The notes below the pieces were generated by a model, which made no database searches, was not told where the DNA came from, and worked only from the letters and a program-made list of their open reading frames with translations. This document shows positions 1 to 11,157 of a DNA stretch of 64,000 nucleotides, piece after piece. Source of the DNA: Plectosphaerella cucumerina (Eukaryota > Ascomycota > Sordariomycetes > Glomerellales > Plectosphaerellaceae). Within the stretch, counting starts at the first letter, position 1. Each line of letters starts with the position of its first letter. The position numbers were made by a program, and so were the translations under genes. The DNA lies in assembly GCA_020746995.1 (NCBI GenBank), contig JAGPXD010000005.1:1922001-1986000 (forward strand), in the 5' to 3' direction.

Positions 1-82
1 CGTTGTCTTGCCTTGAGCGGAACGGGGAAGATCATCTTAGGTTGAGGTGCCGATACCCGAGGTATTTCCGCTATCCACTGTC

Positions 83-2173
83 TCAAAGAGACTCGCTGTC
101 TTCAGGCGAGGTCAGACGCTGCTGGTGCTGCCCCTTTAGATCCCGGTTGTGGAGGTGCCGAATGAACAGGAGCGTAATCACAGCTGCAGCTCCAAATCCG
201 GCCGTGATGTAGTTACCCGTCACGATGTACGGCTGCTTGTTGGCTGGGAAGGTGAAAATTGGTACCCAAGCGGTGAAAATGAAGGCGAAAGCATTCATCT
301 GCGTCAAAGATCAGTCATTGGATCAGCACGAAAAGTTTGGCAGACAAAGAGAAGGTTCATCATACCAGAGCGGAAACGTATGCCCTCTTTTCCGGATCTT
401 GCCTGTTCACCTCGTTCACCCAAGTCCAGGTGAGTCCCGCAGCCGATCCCGCAAATGAGGTGAGGTCTAGGGAGAACGAATTAGAATCCAACTCAGGAGT
501 GACGAAACTTGGAGCGCCTTACAATAGAGTGCCCAGCGAGTTGCTCGGATGGTCGGGTGAACGGGTGAAGCAGCGAGGGCAATTGGGAAGATGATCGCCA
601 TCACACTCGCAAAAGCCATACCCGGCCATCTAGCCGCGCCTGGCAAGCTATCGGAAACCCAGGAGTTGGTGAGGGAGGCGACAATGGTAATGATGTTAAT
701 CTGTTCACGTTAGGGGTGTCCAATTCAAAGGTGTTGGGCAGAACTAACACCGAGGGGAATGATGTTGATTTCAGGAACCGAAAAGACTGGCGTCTGTCCC
801 GGCACGTTGTAGCTCTTTACCCAGAAAATCACTGCAGACATTAGCGAGTTGACGGAGGATAAGATGCTGGCGACTTACTGGAACCTCCGGACTGGCCAAA
901 CTGAACCATGAAAGCGAAGAATAGGGGGACTTTTCATTTGTCAGTAACCGGAGGCAACATGTGTGAAAGAATCACGTACAGAGGTACACATGCCACGTGG
1001 TGTGCCATCGCTTGATATCCTTCCACTTGAAAAGCCCGGTGAGAGGCTTGACTTCCGTGGGCATCCGGGTCCGCGCCAGCTCTACTTCCTTCTCGGTAAA
1101 GATCCTTCGGACATGGTCAGCCAGGAGCATTGTCGAGTGATATGAGAGGGGATGCGAACCAGTTGGCCTTTGCTCGGCTGGGAAGTTGAGGCATCGCGAA
1201 CGCTGTCCACACAGCGCAGGGGAAAGAGACAAAGCCACAGATACTGTTGTAGTCATGTCAGTTCTCTGTTGATCGACTTGCTCGACGAGAGAATACGCAC
1301 ATGTACATCCATCGCCATCCGGGAAGGCCGCTTGCCCCGTCCAGACCCGCGAACACCGCCGCCATCAGGAATCCTGAAAACAGTGGTCCGACCGAGGTGA
1401 ACACCTGGATGATCGTGTTGCGTCGAGCCAGTTCGTGCGGCTTGTAGTAGCTGGAACAGACGTACATCACGGCCGGGAAGTGACCAGCCTCAAAAAGGCC
1501 GACGCTGTAGCTGCGTCAGGGACAATTCTACATCTTGGGTGAAAGGCATACAAGAATCGGAAGACGTAGAGCTGCGTCACATTCTTGACACCGGCTGTTG
1601 CAAACGTGAAGACAGTCCAAGCAAGCTCGAGGAATGCAACGTAGAGAGGTACGTTGACCTCGTGGCATGTCAGCTCAGGAGTCAGGTGCATGTGAAAGCT
1701 GAAGATTTACTCTTGTGAGCAGCAAGTTTGACGGGACCTGCCCTATCACATAAGCTGCAGCCCATACGGCATTGGCGTAGTTGAGTTCGCGCCCGTAAAG
1801 AGAAAGGTCCTCTTTCATTCCACTGTCTGCGAAATGTGTTAGTGCACTCCAAGGCGGTGGACATATGAACGACCGAGCTAGCCGTGGAGTACAACATACT
1901 GAACGCGTTGGTGATGTTGACCTGGTCAAGGTAGCGGCACATGACACCGAGTGCAGACGCTGAGATGAGCGTCAGGTCCAGCTTGGTGAGAAAGCGAGCC
2001 TCATCGTCAGGAACATCGAGCGCTAAAGTTGTCAGTAAATAGCCCGAGATTGAGGGCGTGCTTGGGAACATACAGGACCAGAAGTAAGATTTCCAGGTTC
2101 TCTTGGACTTGGTGTCTTCTGCGATGGTGGCGACCGCGAAGGCGTCTTTCCCAGTCTCTTGAGGTTGAGCCAT
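83..2173 (-). CDS. Dal5-type MFS anion:cation symporter (pantothenate/allantoate-like), about 11 introns
   Basis: This is a plasma-membrane carrier of the Dal5/Liz1 branch of the major facilitator superfamily, which imports organic anions such as pantothenate, allantoate or nicotinate. The open frame looks fragmented, but each break coincides with a short GT..AG intron and the joined protein reads through. Key stretches are KLDLTLISASALGV and YLDQVNITNAF near the N-terminus, then GQVPSNLLLTR, RFFYSVGLFEAGHFPAVMYV, TRMPTEVKPLTGLFKWKD, and a final helix pair around NAFAFIFTAWVPIFTF. About eleven introns fall in 2.1 kb, for example after WSS, NAFN, LLTR, RFF, WMY, KANW and WHV. The start is the ATG at 2173 (MAQPQET) and the stop is at 83-85. 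The substrate cannot be read from sequence. The family call is firm; exact exon edges are by eye. Confidence 0.82.
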
Positions 2174-3007
2174 CTTTACACGTGGGAGGGGTTGATGCTC
2201 CTGGGTGTCAATACAGTAAGACAAAATTCAAGCAGCCTCAATCCGAGTATCTATATGCCAGTCCAGCGTCAGTGTCGCCATCTTCAGGGTCCATAGCGAC
2301 ATTGATGCATGGGTGGTGGCATCAGGCACGGCCGGGGAGTCCTCTGTGATCTTGAAAGATAAAAAGTCCGATAACAGGAGAGGTCTGGAACGTCAGCCAT
2401 GATAGATGCGCATATTCAAAGCGAATCTTGGAGCTATCTGTTCCGGATAGCCGTGTCGCTGGGTTGTGATTTGGCAGCGGTGGGCGGAGGCTGCCCGCCA
2501 CACGATGACGAACAAACCGACCTGGATAACGACGCCGGAGTGCCCCCTTGTCAGCATGGGATTCATCCAATCGTGGGCCTTACCGCCCGAAACCTCGCCG
2601 AGAGGCTGCATGCACCCGACCATGACTCGTGGGGCTGGGAGGGGATCAGGAGTAATAACCTTCTACTGTCCAGCGAGGGAGCTCCGACTTCGCCTTTGTC
2701 TCTCTTCTGGGGTCCCAGTTGCGATCCGCAATGGTTACAGCAGGTTTTGGTGAATGGCTGCACCCCTGGGACAGGCGTCTTGGCTGGAAATCTTGGAACA
2801 CATGTCATTTTTTGTCATCTTCCTAGAATATATGGCCCATAGCCATTGGAAAACTCGGGATCCCGTCCGCTCTCCTACATATCAGCCCTTTGACGAGCCA
2901 CTCGCTGGCCAATCACTCAAGCAGTCGCGTCCTCCGACTTTCTGCCATATACCACCGTCCTGTTCCCGGGTTAGCTTTACGCCGCAACATACCAGTCCGC
3001 AGGAGAC
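2174..3007. other. intergenic region between carrier and methyltransferase
   Basis: This is the upstream region of the minus-strand carrier and the downstream region of the minus-strand methyltransferase. Open frames on both strands at about 2320-2840 resemble no family I know and have no convincing codon bias. The only recognisable content is a 5S rRNA relic near 2827-2892, listed separately. Confidence 0.5.
2827..2892 (+). pseudogene. 5S rRNA relic, 5' half only
   Basis: A core of 24 bases at 2852-2875 is identical to the middle of the intact 5S rRNA gene at 7961-8079. Weaker similarity extends on both sides: TATGGCCCATAGCCATTGG resembles the 5' part, and TATCAGCCCTTTGA follows. The 3' half, which carries the internal promoter region and the GGTGACGACCAGCGAAT segment, is missing. 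The element is therefore a truncated 5S pseudogene. Dispersed 5S genes with decayed copies are known in Neurospora and relatives. Confidence 0.75.
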
Positions 3008-4391
3008 TCACAGCTCATAGTACGGATGGTTCCTCTTGTTCTTCAGCGCCCGGCGCATCTCAGCGATGAACACCTGCGCCTCCTCGTAGCTCCACTTCAT
3101 GACCTGCGTGAGCAGGTAGAGGCCGAAGCCCTCGAGACCCCCGTCAATGAAAAGCTGCACGTACGCCCCGATCTCCTTGAGCTTCGAGTCGGAGGCCCAC
3201 GCGCTCATTGGCAGGCGGTACTTCCGCTCCACGACGTCAGAGAAGCCGGCCTCCTCCATATAGTCGCGCATACGCGAGCCAGTACCGATCTTGAAGGTCT
3301 TGCCCATGACCTCGCCTGCATCCTGGAAGACGGCATTCCAGCGGTTGAAGATGTGGTCGGGGTCGTGGCCGACGACGTCTGAGTGGGCGCGGATGTCGAG
3401 CTCGATATCTTCGAACCAGCCGCCCGGCTTGAGGTGGGTGAAGGCGCGTGCGTAGAGGGCGGCCCAATCGTCGATAGAGCCGTATAGGTCACGGATATGA
3501 ATATAGTCGAAGTGATTAGGCGGCCAGGTCCACTCGAGCTGGGCGTCGTCGATGATGAACTCGCAGTTAGGCGGCACCCAGGTCGGCTGGATGGGGGAGA
3601 TATCCGTGCCGATGCATTGCGCCGACGGGTACTGCTCCGCGAAATCACTGGGGACGGGAGGGTCAATGCCTAAGCCATAGGCGGGGGTCGGCCGGGCCGG
3701 CAAAGGTTGGACTCACACTAGCCAGATGCCGGTTCCGGTGCCTACATCGAGGATTCTCTGAGGGCGGGTGCGATGTCAATTCCGATGGCCTGGTGTGAAG
3801 ATGAGGGAAGCAGCGCACATCAATCTTGTCCCCGAGTGGCGCCTGGAACAAGTCATTGTCGAAGAAGAGGAGGTGGTAGTGGTGCCTTCAATGAGTGTCA
3901 ACTGGAAGTTTCTGCGGCCGAGGGAGGCCGCCGGATCTCGGTTGCGGCAGGCAAATGTGGCGGCTTAGAGGTTACGCACGTAATGTCGAGACCTTCATTC
4001 TGCTGCTCGTCGTTGGGAGCCCTGCGATTGGGTTGACGGCATGTCAGCACTGATGCTCTCGGTTGGAGGCACGGAGCCGGTGACTTGCCAGTACGCCGTC
4101 GTCTTGGACGATCCGTAGGTACGGCCGTGAATGTTGCGGTACTCCCGGATGCTGCTGGACAGCGACTCGGTCGACTCAAGGCTGCTGGTCAATGAGGCGT
4201 CATCGTCCTGCTGGTCTTGTTCGCCCTCGAGCTCGGGGTCCTAGCACACGACGTCAGCGAAAAGTTGCGGTCAACGGGCGGGCGTCCGACCGTACCGCCA
4301 CGATCGGCGCGGAAACCGCGTCAGCAACGGATCGAGGGCTGGACGACAAGGCTTCGCCCTGGGGCGAGCGTTTTGGCGAGGGGCTGCTCAT
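3008..4391 (-). CDS. LaeA-like SAM-dependent methyltransferase (six exons)
   Basis: The protein is a class I methyltransferase of the LaeA/UMTA-like family (Methyltransf_23). Some members regulate secondary metabolism; most are uncharacterised. Joined exons are 4296-4391, 4085-4240, 3980-4020, 3819-3885, 3717-3757 and 3008-3647, giving about 346 aa in one frame. The N-terminus is Ser/Asp/Glu-rich, then SSIREYRNIHGRTY and PNDEQQNEGLDI, both family hallmarks. The SAM-binding motif I is ILDVGTGTGIW, followed by IGTDISPIQPTWVPPN (motif II), then YIHIRDLYGSIDDW and LKPGGWFEDIEL. The chosen start is MSSPSPKRSP at 4391. Three internal exons of only 41-67 nt would be missed by simple ORF calling. No biosynthetic cluster is adjacent, so a link to secondary metabolism is not supported here. 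Confidence 0.85.
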
Positions 4392-6279
4392 AATGCGGTC
4401 GTAGGTTTCTCGCTATCTGGCTCGAGAAGCCGTTAGCGTTTCGAGGAAGATGGGTGGAAACGAGAGAAGCACTCGGTCCCAAGGGGGGAGGGGCGTTGAC
4501 GAACTCTTCTTTGTGGGAAGCGGGAACCGGCCCTCCCCTGGCTTCCCCGTCCGTCCGTCCGTCCGTTGGCGCCACTGCAACCCTGGACGTCGACCGGGAC
4601 AGTTGGTATGCAACCAGGGTAGCGTGGTTGCATTGGCTTCTCCCTAAACTTGTCGTTTCTTTGTCGTCGAGGTTCTCGGCACGAATGCTGTCGACGACGG
4701 CGACATGTAGGCTGAAGTTTATGTTCGGTCTGCAAGGGCGGCTGGAGGATTTTTTCCATCACCACCTTGAAGTGTCTGTCGCAACAGTGCTCGCTGGCGG
4801 AGAGGTGTCCCTTCCATGCGTCAGTGGGTGGTAAGGGGGTGGGAATGGTCGGGTACAGGCGGTTGGGCATCTTCTGCCATTTCAGGTTTAAACCGTGACC
4901 CCATGTCTTCGGGGGGGGGCTTCGAGGCCCGCCAGGAAACAGCCCCGGGCCGCCTGCAACATGTGGGCGGGCGGGAATAACCGCAACCGCCCGCCCGCTC
5001 GTAGGCTCGGCAGCTACAAGCCTCATCGGACATTTAGATAGTAGTCTGTCGTCAAATGCACCAGCTCTTCTTAGACCAAAACTTAAATCAAAGGAAAACT
5101 ATTAGGGGTCGCTGGAAATGATGAACCTTGTGTTCCATGTGGAAGAACGGTCAACCTCGGCATGTCACAGAACCCGGAGTTTGCACCGAATTGCCTTACA
5201 CCCCTGTCCGGGTCCGCCCACCCCACCCACACCTGGCCCCCCTTCCCACCGTAATCGTGGACTGTTTATGCGGGGTCGCTCACTGTGTGCTACAACATCT
5301 TCAAGCAGGGCGGTCCCGAGGGTAAGGTACAGATCACAAACGCCTCGTGCTCGACATGCAGCAAGGATCAGTCGTCGGTCCTTCCATATCAAGTGTCGGG
5401 TCCAAAAATATAACAGTCCTGCCATGACGCGACCGGACGCCTCCCTGAAGCTGTGGAGGCTTGAATATATTTCACTGACTCCAGACTCGATGGGGGTAGC
5501 GTCCAGGCATCAGAGAAAGGCGACCTCAAATCACATTGGTGTGGCACAACAATTCGAGCCTGCCCGAAAAGAACTGGCCTCCGATAGGACGCGAGGCCAA
5601 TAGGCGTGGTCTAGACTTGTCAAGACGTATTGAAATCATATCATTATGGCCACTCGTCCCAGGGTGCATACATGCCCTGCTGATGCATCAGCTAGCGTGA
5701 CCAGGTCTCACAATCCGGTACCGCCTGTTTCTTCCCTACCGGCATTAAGAACAGGCGCATTCTGAGGCGGCCCGTCTATTCCCTTTGTTTCTCTTAAGGT
5801 GCTCTATCTTACCGTCAGAATCGCCAACAGCGTCCCGCTAGAAGCTTGCCATCGCTCGGTCCAGTCTTCGTACCTAGTGGGGCAGTGCAAATGGGAGGGT
5901 GAGCGTGGTAGTCTGAACCAAGAAAAACACATCTGTACTAGCACCGATGAGCAAAATACTGGCTCATGCATGTGCTGTCATCTGATGACCCCGACTACCC
6001 TGATAGGAATGGTCCTGGCTCTGTGGCGCGTCACCATGGGCCAGAACTTCTGCAAGACAGTGGACCCTTTGTCCATCGTCGGTGTCCAGGCGAGGTCCGA
6101 GTATTTGCCAATGACGCAAGAAAGCGAAGGATGATTTTGGGTGCGTTGGCCCGAGGTATTTGAACCGGCTACTACTCCGCAACAGAAGACACCTAGGCCG
6201 TGCAAAGAGCCACCCTCGTTTCCTTTTGCTTCCCGGGTACGAAGCCTGCTGCTGTTTCATCTTCACAAACAGAATCACA
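4392..6279. other. intergenic region with short GTCC repeat
   Basis: This is the 5' flank of the methyltransferase and the 5' flank of the downstream hydroxylase. Several 60-200 codon frames exist on both strands but none shows a recognisable domain. A short pyrimidine-rich tandem run, GTCC repeated about four times, lies near 4548-4566. I see no gene that I can support. Confidence 0.45.
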
Positions 6280-7113
6280 ATGTCTTCTATCATGATGGAT
6301 AATCATGGTCACTTTATTCACTCCATCCCTCCAGGCCTAATGGAGTTGATCCTGGCAGTCCTGTCCCAAGTCAGCCTGGTAGCCGTGGCCGCCACCATCT
6401 CTTACATCACAGCTCCTTCAAAGAGGCACAGAGAAGTCCTTTGGCTCACCATCCCGGTCACCATACAGAACTACTTCGCTGGGGTAGGGGCTCATGCGAT
6501 TGTCCTCCTCTTCATGTCATGGTGTCGTGGCCTCCCACCTCTCCACTATTCCTTCTCAGACTTCAGCAACGACAACTACAACTTCAGACGGACGATCAGA
6601 GAGCTCCTTACCACCATCGGATTCTTCGAGATAATGTTCTACCTCGGCCACCGGGCGATGCACATGCCCAAAGTTTACAAACACATCCACATTGTCCATC
6701 ACGAGTTCGAGCAAAAGTACAAGGAGCACGTTCCCTTGGCGAACTTTTACAGTCATCCGCTCGAGTTTCTATACGTCTACAGTCTCATCATGTTCGGCAC
6801 ATTGATACAACGTGCTCACATCGTGAACACGGTACTTTCTGGAGGCATCGCCGGCATTGCCACCATGTATCTTCACTCCGGTTTCGACATCCCTGGCATC
6901 ATGGGTCACGAACTACACCACCAACGCCCCAAGTTCAACTTTGGCGCTTTGGGGGTCTTGGACTACATCTTTGGGACGCTGTACTCCCCGATGAGAACGC
7001 ACAAGCAGACAGCAGAAAAGCGTGAGAGCACCGGGCTGAGCAGAGGAAAGCAGCTCCTGCAGATGACTGGGAAGCCTTTTGACTATCCAGTCCCCGCGAA
7101 AACCAGCGACTGA
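6280..7113 (+). CDS. fatty acid hydroxylase superfamily membrane protein (sterol desaturase-like)
   Basis: This is a single-exon membrane oxygenase of the ERG3/ERG25/fatty acid hydroxylase superfamily, using a diiron centre held by histidine clusters. I start at MSSIMMDNHG (6280) because the context CACAATGTC is good and upstream codons look like leader; that gives about 277 aa. Hydrophobic segments span residues 15-45, 60-85, 115-130 and 165-200. Three His boxes are visible: HRAMH, HIVHHEF and HELHHQ, in the usual order and spacing. The substrate is unknown: C-4 methyl sterols, C-5 sterols, alkanes or sphingoid lipids are all possible. The divergence from Erg25 and Erg3 core sequences makes an accessory role more likely than an essential sterol step. 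Confidence 0.85.
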   Translation: MSSIMMDNHGHFIHSIPPGLMELILAVLSQVSLVAVAATISYITAPSKRHREVLWLTIPVTIQNYFAGVGAHAIVLLFMSWCRGLPPLHYSFSDFSNDNYNFRRTIRELLTTIGFFEIMFYLGHRAMHMPKVYKHIHIVHHEFEQKYKEHVPLANFYSHPLEFLYVYSLIMFGTLIQRAHIVNTVLSGGIAGIATMYLHSGFDIPGIMGHELHHQRPKFNFGALGVLDYIFGTLYSPMRTHKQTAEKRESTGLSRGKQLLQMTGKPFDYPVPAKTSD

Positions 7114-7960
7114 AAACGGATACAGATTGGGGACTCGAGGTGCTTGGAATGCGGCGGTGGACACGAAGTGCGGGCAATAGATGGCAGATTCTTTTTGTAT
7201 TCAAAAATTGAACGGTCATACGAGACTCAAGCTTCGCTGCGCTCCTGTGTCGGGAGACCAAATGCCCCTGAAAATACAGTCCAGGCACCTAGAGAGCAGC
7301 ACTTTTTGGACCCCGCTCAGTGGGAATCACCGCCTGCCTCCGAGATATCATGTGAAAGTGAGCCATCCATCTACTTGCTGGGCCAAAGCTTGCAAATCTT
7401 TGGCCGAGGCATCCGATGCTCGAAAAGTTCGTCGCCAACCGGCGCGGCCATATTCTTTTCACAAGAAACTAGTGTTTTCGAATAAAGAACTCTCCAGAAG
7501 GGCGAATGCGCGCCCAGCCTAGCTTACCGACGGCCTGGTACTAAAGGTGAGACATCGTCGTCGGCGAGCAGAGGCGGCAGGCCGGGAAACTTGGCAGTTC
7601 TAGGCGCTCACTTGTAACCGCGGGACAGTAGTAGAACTCAACTGTTTAAGAAACCCGCACGATCCAGGTTCACCGGATAATCACTGGCTAATGTGGGTGT
7701 TGGGAGCACAGTGAGGAGTGGGAGGGAGGGTAGAGGAAGGGACATCACGGACATGCGAGGTCATCTATGCCCCACCACACGCACCTGGCCTTACCTGGAA
7801 AGCAGCATTGATGGATCCAGTTCAACTAACTAGCAGCCTTTGCTTCCATACCTTATCTTGACGTTCATGATCTCAATGATGAACCCTCAAGTCGCATACA
7901 AATCAGACGGAAGTTAGGCTCTCACAGCGCTTTTAGTTTCGGCGAGAGCTTACACTTAGT
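7114..7960. other. intergenic region
   Basis: No domain-bearing frame is visible. Two overlapping plus-strand frames (7144-7522) follow the hydroxylase stop, but they overlap each other and look like 3' flanking sequence. The end of this stretch leads into the 5S rRNA gene. Confidence 0.4.
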
Positions 7961-8079
7961 ACATACGACCATACCCAGCGGAGAACTCGGGATCCCGTCC
8001 GCTCTCCCATAGATAAGCCGCTGAGGGCTGGATTAGTAGTTGGGTCGGTGACGACCAGCGAATACCCGGTGTTGTATGT
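7961..8079 (+). rRNA. 5S ribosomal RNA
   Basis: The segment begins ACATACGACCATACCC and ends GGTGTTGTATGT followed directly by a T-run, the usual RNA polymerase III terminator. It contains the conserved core GGGATCCCGTCCGCTCTCC, the A-box/internal control region around AAGCCGCTGAGGGCTGG, and GGTCGGTGACGACCAGCG. Length is about 119 nt, as expected for 5S rRNA. It stands alone rather than in the rDNA repeat, as in Neurospora and other Pezizomycotina with dispersed 5S genes. Confidence 0.96.
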
Positions 8080-8905
8080 TTTTTGATTCTTTTTAGTATT
8101 TACCTTACTTTTTGGTTCACGGCTCTCGTGTTGTCCATGCCCGAAGCATTTGAGAACTTCTGTTGACTAATAATGCTGTTTCTCCAATAGTTACCTACCT
8201 TAGGTAGCTTAAAGGCAGGGGGGAACCCGAGCACCCCTTGACCGATGTCTCCAGCCGACATCTTAACAGCTTTTCGTGGCCGTTTCATTTGTTTTTTTGG
8301 CCAACGACAGGCTTGCCACCTGGAATAAACAATTCGACTTGAGAGGCGTCGGATCATGCGACATCGTTTATTTCTGAACTCCCTGCCTGATGCTTTAGTG
8401 AACCTCATTACTTGATCGAGCCGTCGACTATCATCCGCCCAACTGTCATCAGCTTCATTCATGCGACGTGGTGGCGCTCCTCGCGTTGCCTTTGACGGGT
8501 TCAACGCCGGCCCTGCTTCGACCCGGGTCACCGATATTACCCGTAAGTTTTCGTCCCTCCCCTGGGCCCTGGTCGGTCTCTGGCGGCGCTGTCAACGTCT
8601 CGATCCCCGCCTGCTCTGTCGTCGACTCGTCACCATGAAGCTCACAGGCAACGGCAGCAGCGCATGTCTCCGTCACTGCTGATGACCAAGGGTGACTGGG
8701 GAAAAAGCTGCAGCTTCTCAACGGATTTACATTCTCGACGGACATTTTGGCTTCAAGCCGCGCCGCTGCACGTTTACAATTTGATTTCATTATTCTACAA
8801 CTGGGTATATCACATGTTCCTTCATTTTCTCTTCTAAAAAAACCTTGCCGGGGAATGATGCCGAGTAGGTACGAAAGTGTACGTGGAATCAATGACTGAC
8901 TGAAT
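8080..8905. other. intergenic region downstream of 5S rRNA
   Basis: The sequence is relatively AT-rich at first, starting with the 5S terminator T-run. The longest frames (minus 8100-8531 and 8455-8994) show no recognisable family and no coding-like third-position bias. Nothing further is supported. Confidence 0.4.
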
Positions 8906-8969
8906 TCACGTTGCTTTCCCTGATTTCGCTTCCTTGTTGGAATTCCGAACAAAAGCCTTGTTATTCCAC

Positions 8970-9235
8970 CTCGAATCGCGTGTAGCGTTGACACTCCCAG
9001 AAGGCGCCGATGGCTTCTTGTAGTTTGCAGAACTCGAACGGGTCGCGGTACCGCTGGAGCGCCTCGACGTGATGGCAGGGGTCGTCGCGCTACTCGAAAG
9101 CCGGCGCGTCTGCCAAGGGTCTCGCTCGGGGGTGGCCGCCGCCAGGGCGTGGAAGAGGGCGAGAACCGTGCAAGTGATTCTTAGAGATAACTTGTGGTGA
9201 TTTGCAGGTGTCGATGGTACTATCATGGCTAACAT
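8970..9235 (-). pseudogene. possible small secreted protein, reading frame broken
   Basis: A minus-strand frame begins MLAMIVPSTPANHHKL and contains a credible signal peptide, LRITCTVLALFHALAAA, with GC-rich third positions. Near 9070 the coding-like signal jumps to another frame, which reads CHHVEALQRYRDPFEFCKL and ends QRYTRFEVE before a stop. This second stretch has strongly C/G-biased third positions and several cysteines, while the first frame becomes a Ser/Thr/Arg string. No plausible intron joins the two, so either an indel has broken the gene, the assembly has an error, or the match of two frames is chance. No family is recognised. Confidence 0.3.
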
Positions 9236-11080
9236 TCGTGTCGTCCAACACAGCCTTACTTATACCTGTCGAACCCTGCGACATGCCCCTCTGAAGCCGT
9301 CATCAGCCACAGAGACACAAGATCGAGACTTAGTACACCAAGGCATGAACTTGGAGGCTCCTATACTTAACTATCTGGGCTGGTAAGCCGAAACGCAAGC
9401 CGCCATTGCCTCCTCGCCCAGCATTTGGTTACTACCTGTAAGATGTCGAATGTAAATCCCAATTCAAGGCCTTGTCGACGTCATGGCGGCGGCGGCTGAA
9501 GTCGATGGACACGGTGCGGCTTTACGAGACGGCAAAAGGCACATACGGTACATCCCTGGTTGGGGAGTCAGCGCTCGGTGAAGCTGACCAGGGATTTCAT
9601 CTAAATGTGGATGACGGTAGCGACTGAGAGCTTGACCTGCGACACAATGTAGGCGGAAGCCAGGGGGGCGGCGGAGGTGGCAGCGGAAGAAGAGCTTGGC
9701 CGGGCTGTAGGCCCGACAGTGCCCCTGCATTAGCCAACCCGGGACATCGTCGCCCCCGGTCGAGATCGCCTAAATAATGAGTCTAATCACGTCTTCGGGA
9801 GCGCCAGAACCAGGAAGAGTCTGGAAGACCAGCCCGGACTTCGGGCGGAATTTGGCCGGGAAGCTGTCAAGGCGCCACCCTCTCCCAGCTCAGCATGCGA
9901 TTATTATGCGCGGTAATATTCGGCGGCGGGGATTCTTCGAATGAGCCCCCCCAATCGAACGTTGTCTGGTCCGCCTTGATGTTCGTACTGAGGTACAGTA
10001 AGCACCAGCTCACTCAGGGGGCGGGCTACTATTTGAATTCCAAGTGGAATGATTGGTCTTGGATGGCGAACGATGGGCAGGGGGTGGTTTCCCGTCCGTG
10101 TGCACCTTGGGGGGGAGTTCGTACCGGTAGATTTGTCCGGCAAGGATCTCTCGGCACGCTCTTCGCCGGCCTTGGAAGGCTGGTGAATCGTGATGGCTTG
10201 GGAGGCGGCTTCGAGACGGCGACGACTCGAACCGGGCCTCGATCGACGTAGTGCATCGTGCTATGATCCCAACCACTCAACTACCATAACCTAAATTCAA
10301 ATCCAAGCTTCATCCAACTGACCGAGTAGTCAACCTCGCGACGTGCAGCCGCCTGCTTCGTCCCCGCCCCCTGAGGGACACCGTGCACCAACCTCTCATC
10401 TCCAGCCTCCATCACATCAAAGCAGCGGCAAAGCAGCGGACACCCGCTGACTCGGCGCCACGCGCTCCGCCAACCCCCGCTGCCCAGCCAGGGGGGAGGC
10501 CGGGGAACAAGCATAATCAACCCCCAGACTAACAAACACCATGCCCAATAGCAATGATGCGATCCGGGCCCTGTGGCTGAAAACAGGGCCTCGAACCCGG
10601 CCGGATGCCGCTGCCACCCCCTGCCACTCGTATTGTTCCTGGCGCCAACCCCTATGCGGGAGGTGGCAGGGGATGCGCCTGGCAACGATACTAACGGCGC
10701 TACGCCTCGCGGGAGGCTGGCAGCTGTTAGGACAAAGGCCACTCGCATCATGCCGGCACCCGATTTCACCACCCACCCGTATTCAGGGGGCCCCCTCCTC
10801 CGCAATCTCCCAGCGGCGCCTGGACTCCCGAATGGCGGTTGAGAGCGCAACTCTGTCGCCACCGGTTCCCGGCGAGTTGCTATTAAGTCAAAAGGCCTCG
10901 CCGTCCTCGATGTTTTGTTTTCTTCCTTCTTCCCTCACCAGCTCATCACGCCTGCTACTCCCGTGTGCCTGCCACCAGTCAAGAACAACACTCTCGTTTA
11001 ATACCTACATCGTCTCTCGTTGACCGCAACCTCACTCGTTAATTACCATCTCGACATAATTCGAACCACCCCCCAAACCT
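9236..11080. other. long intergenic region upstream of the proline-rich protein
   Basis: GC content varies and frames are present on both strands, for example 10281-10862 minus and 10541-11023 plus, but they overlap each other and match nothing I recognise. A CT-rich tract at about 10905-10945 is likely promoter or 5' leader of the gene at 11158. A tRNA-like stretch at 10210-10280 on the minus strand was examined and rejected. Confidence 0.4.
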
Positions 11081-11153
11081 GTGAGTACCACACAGACACC
11101 CCGCGGCATCATCGCTTTGGTGACACCCTGCTGACAACCTACCCCCCCCTCAG
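11081..11153 (+). other. intron in the 5' untranslated region
   Basis: A GTGAGT donor at 11081 and a CTCAG acceptor ending at 11153, with a CTGACAA branch-like site between them, define a 73-nt intron only four bases before the ATG at 11158. Its removal takes out the in-frame upstream codons that make the open frame appear to begin at 11020, which supports the downstream start. Confidence 0.6.
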
Positions 11154-11157
11154 CAAA

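Noticed and set aside
83..2173. First carrier gene as a pseudogene
   Set aside because: Each apparent break has a well-placed GT..AG intron, and the joined protein keeps all family motifs in order.
10205..10285. tRNA-like stretch on the minus strand (GGTTCGAGTC with a D-arm-like GTGGTTGGGATC)
   Set aside because: The T-stem does not pair and no acceptor stem can be formed; at best a very old relic.
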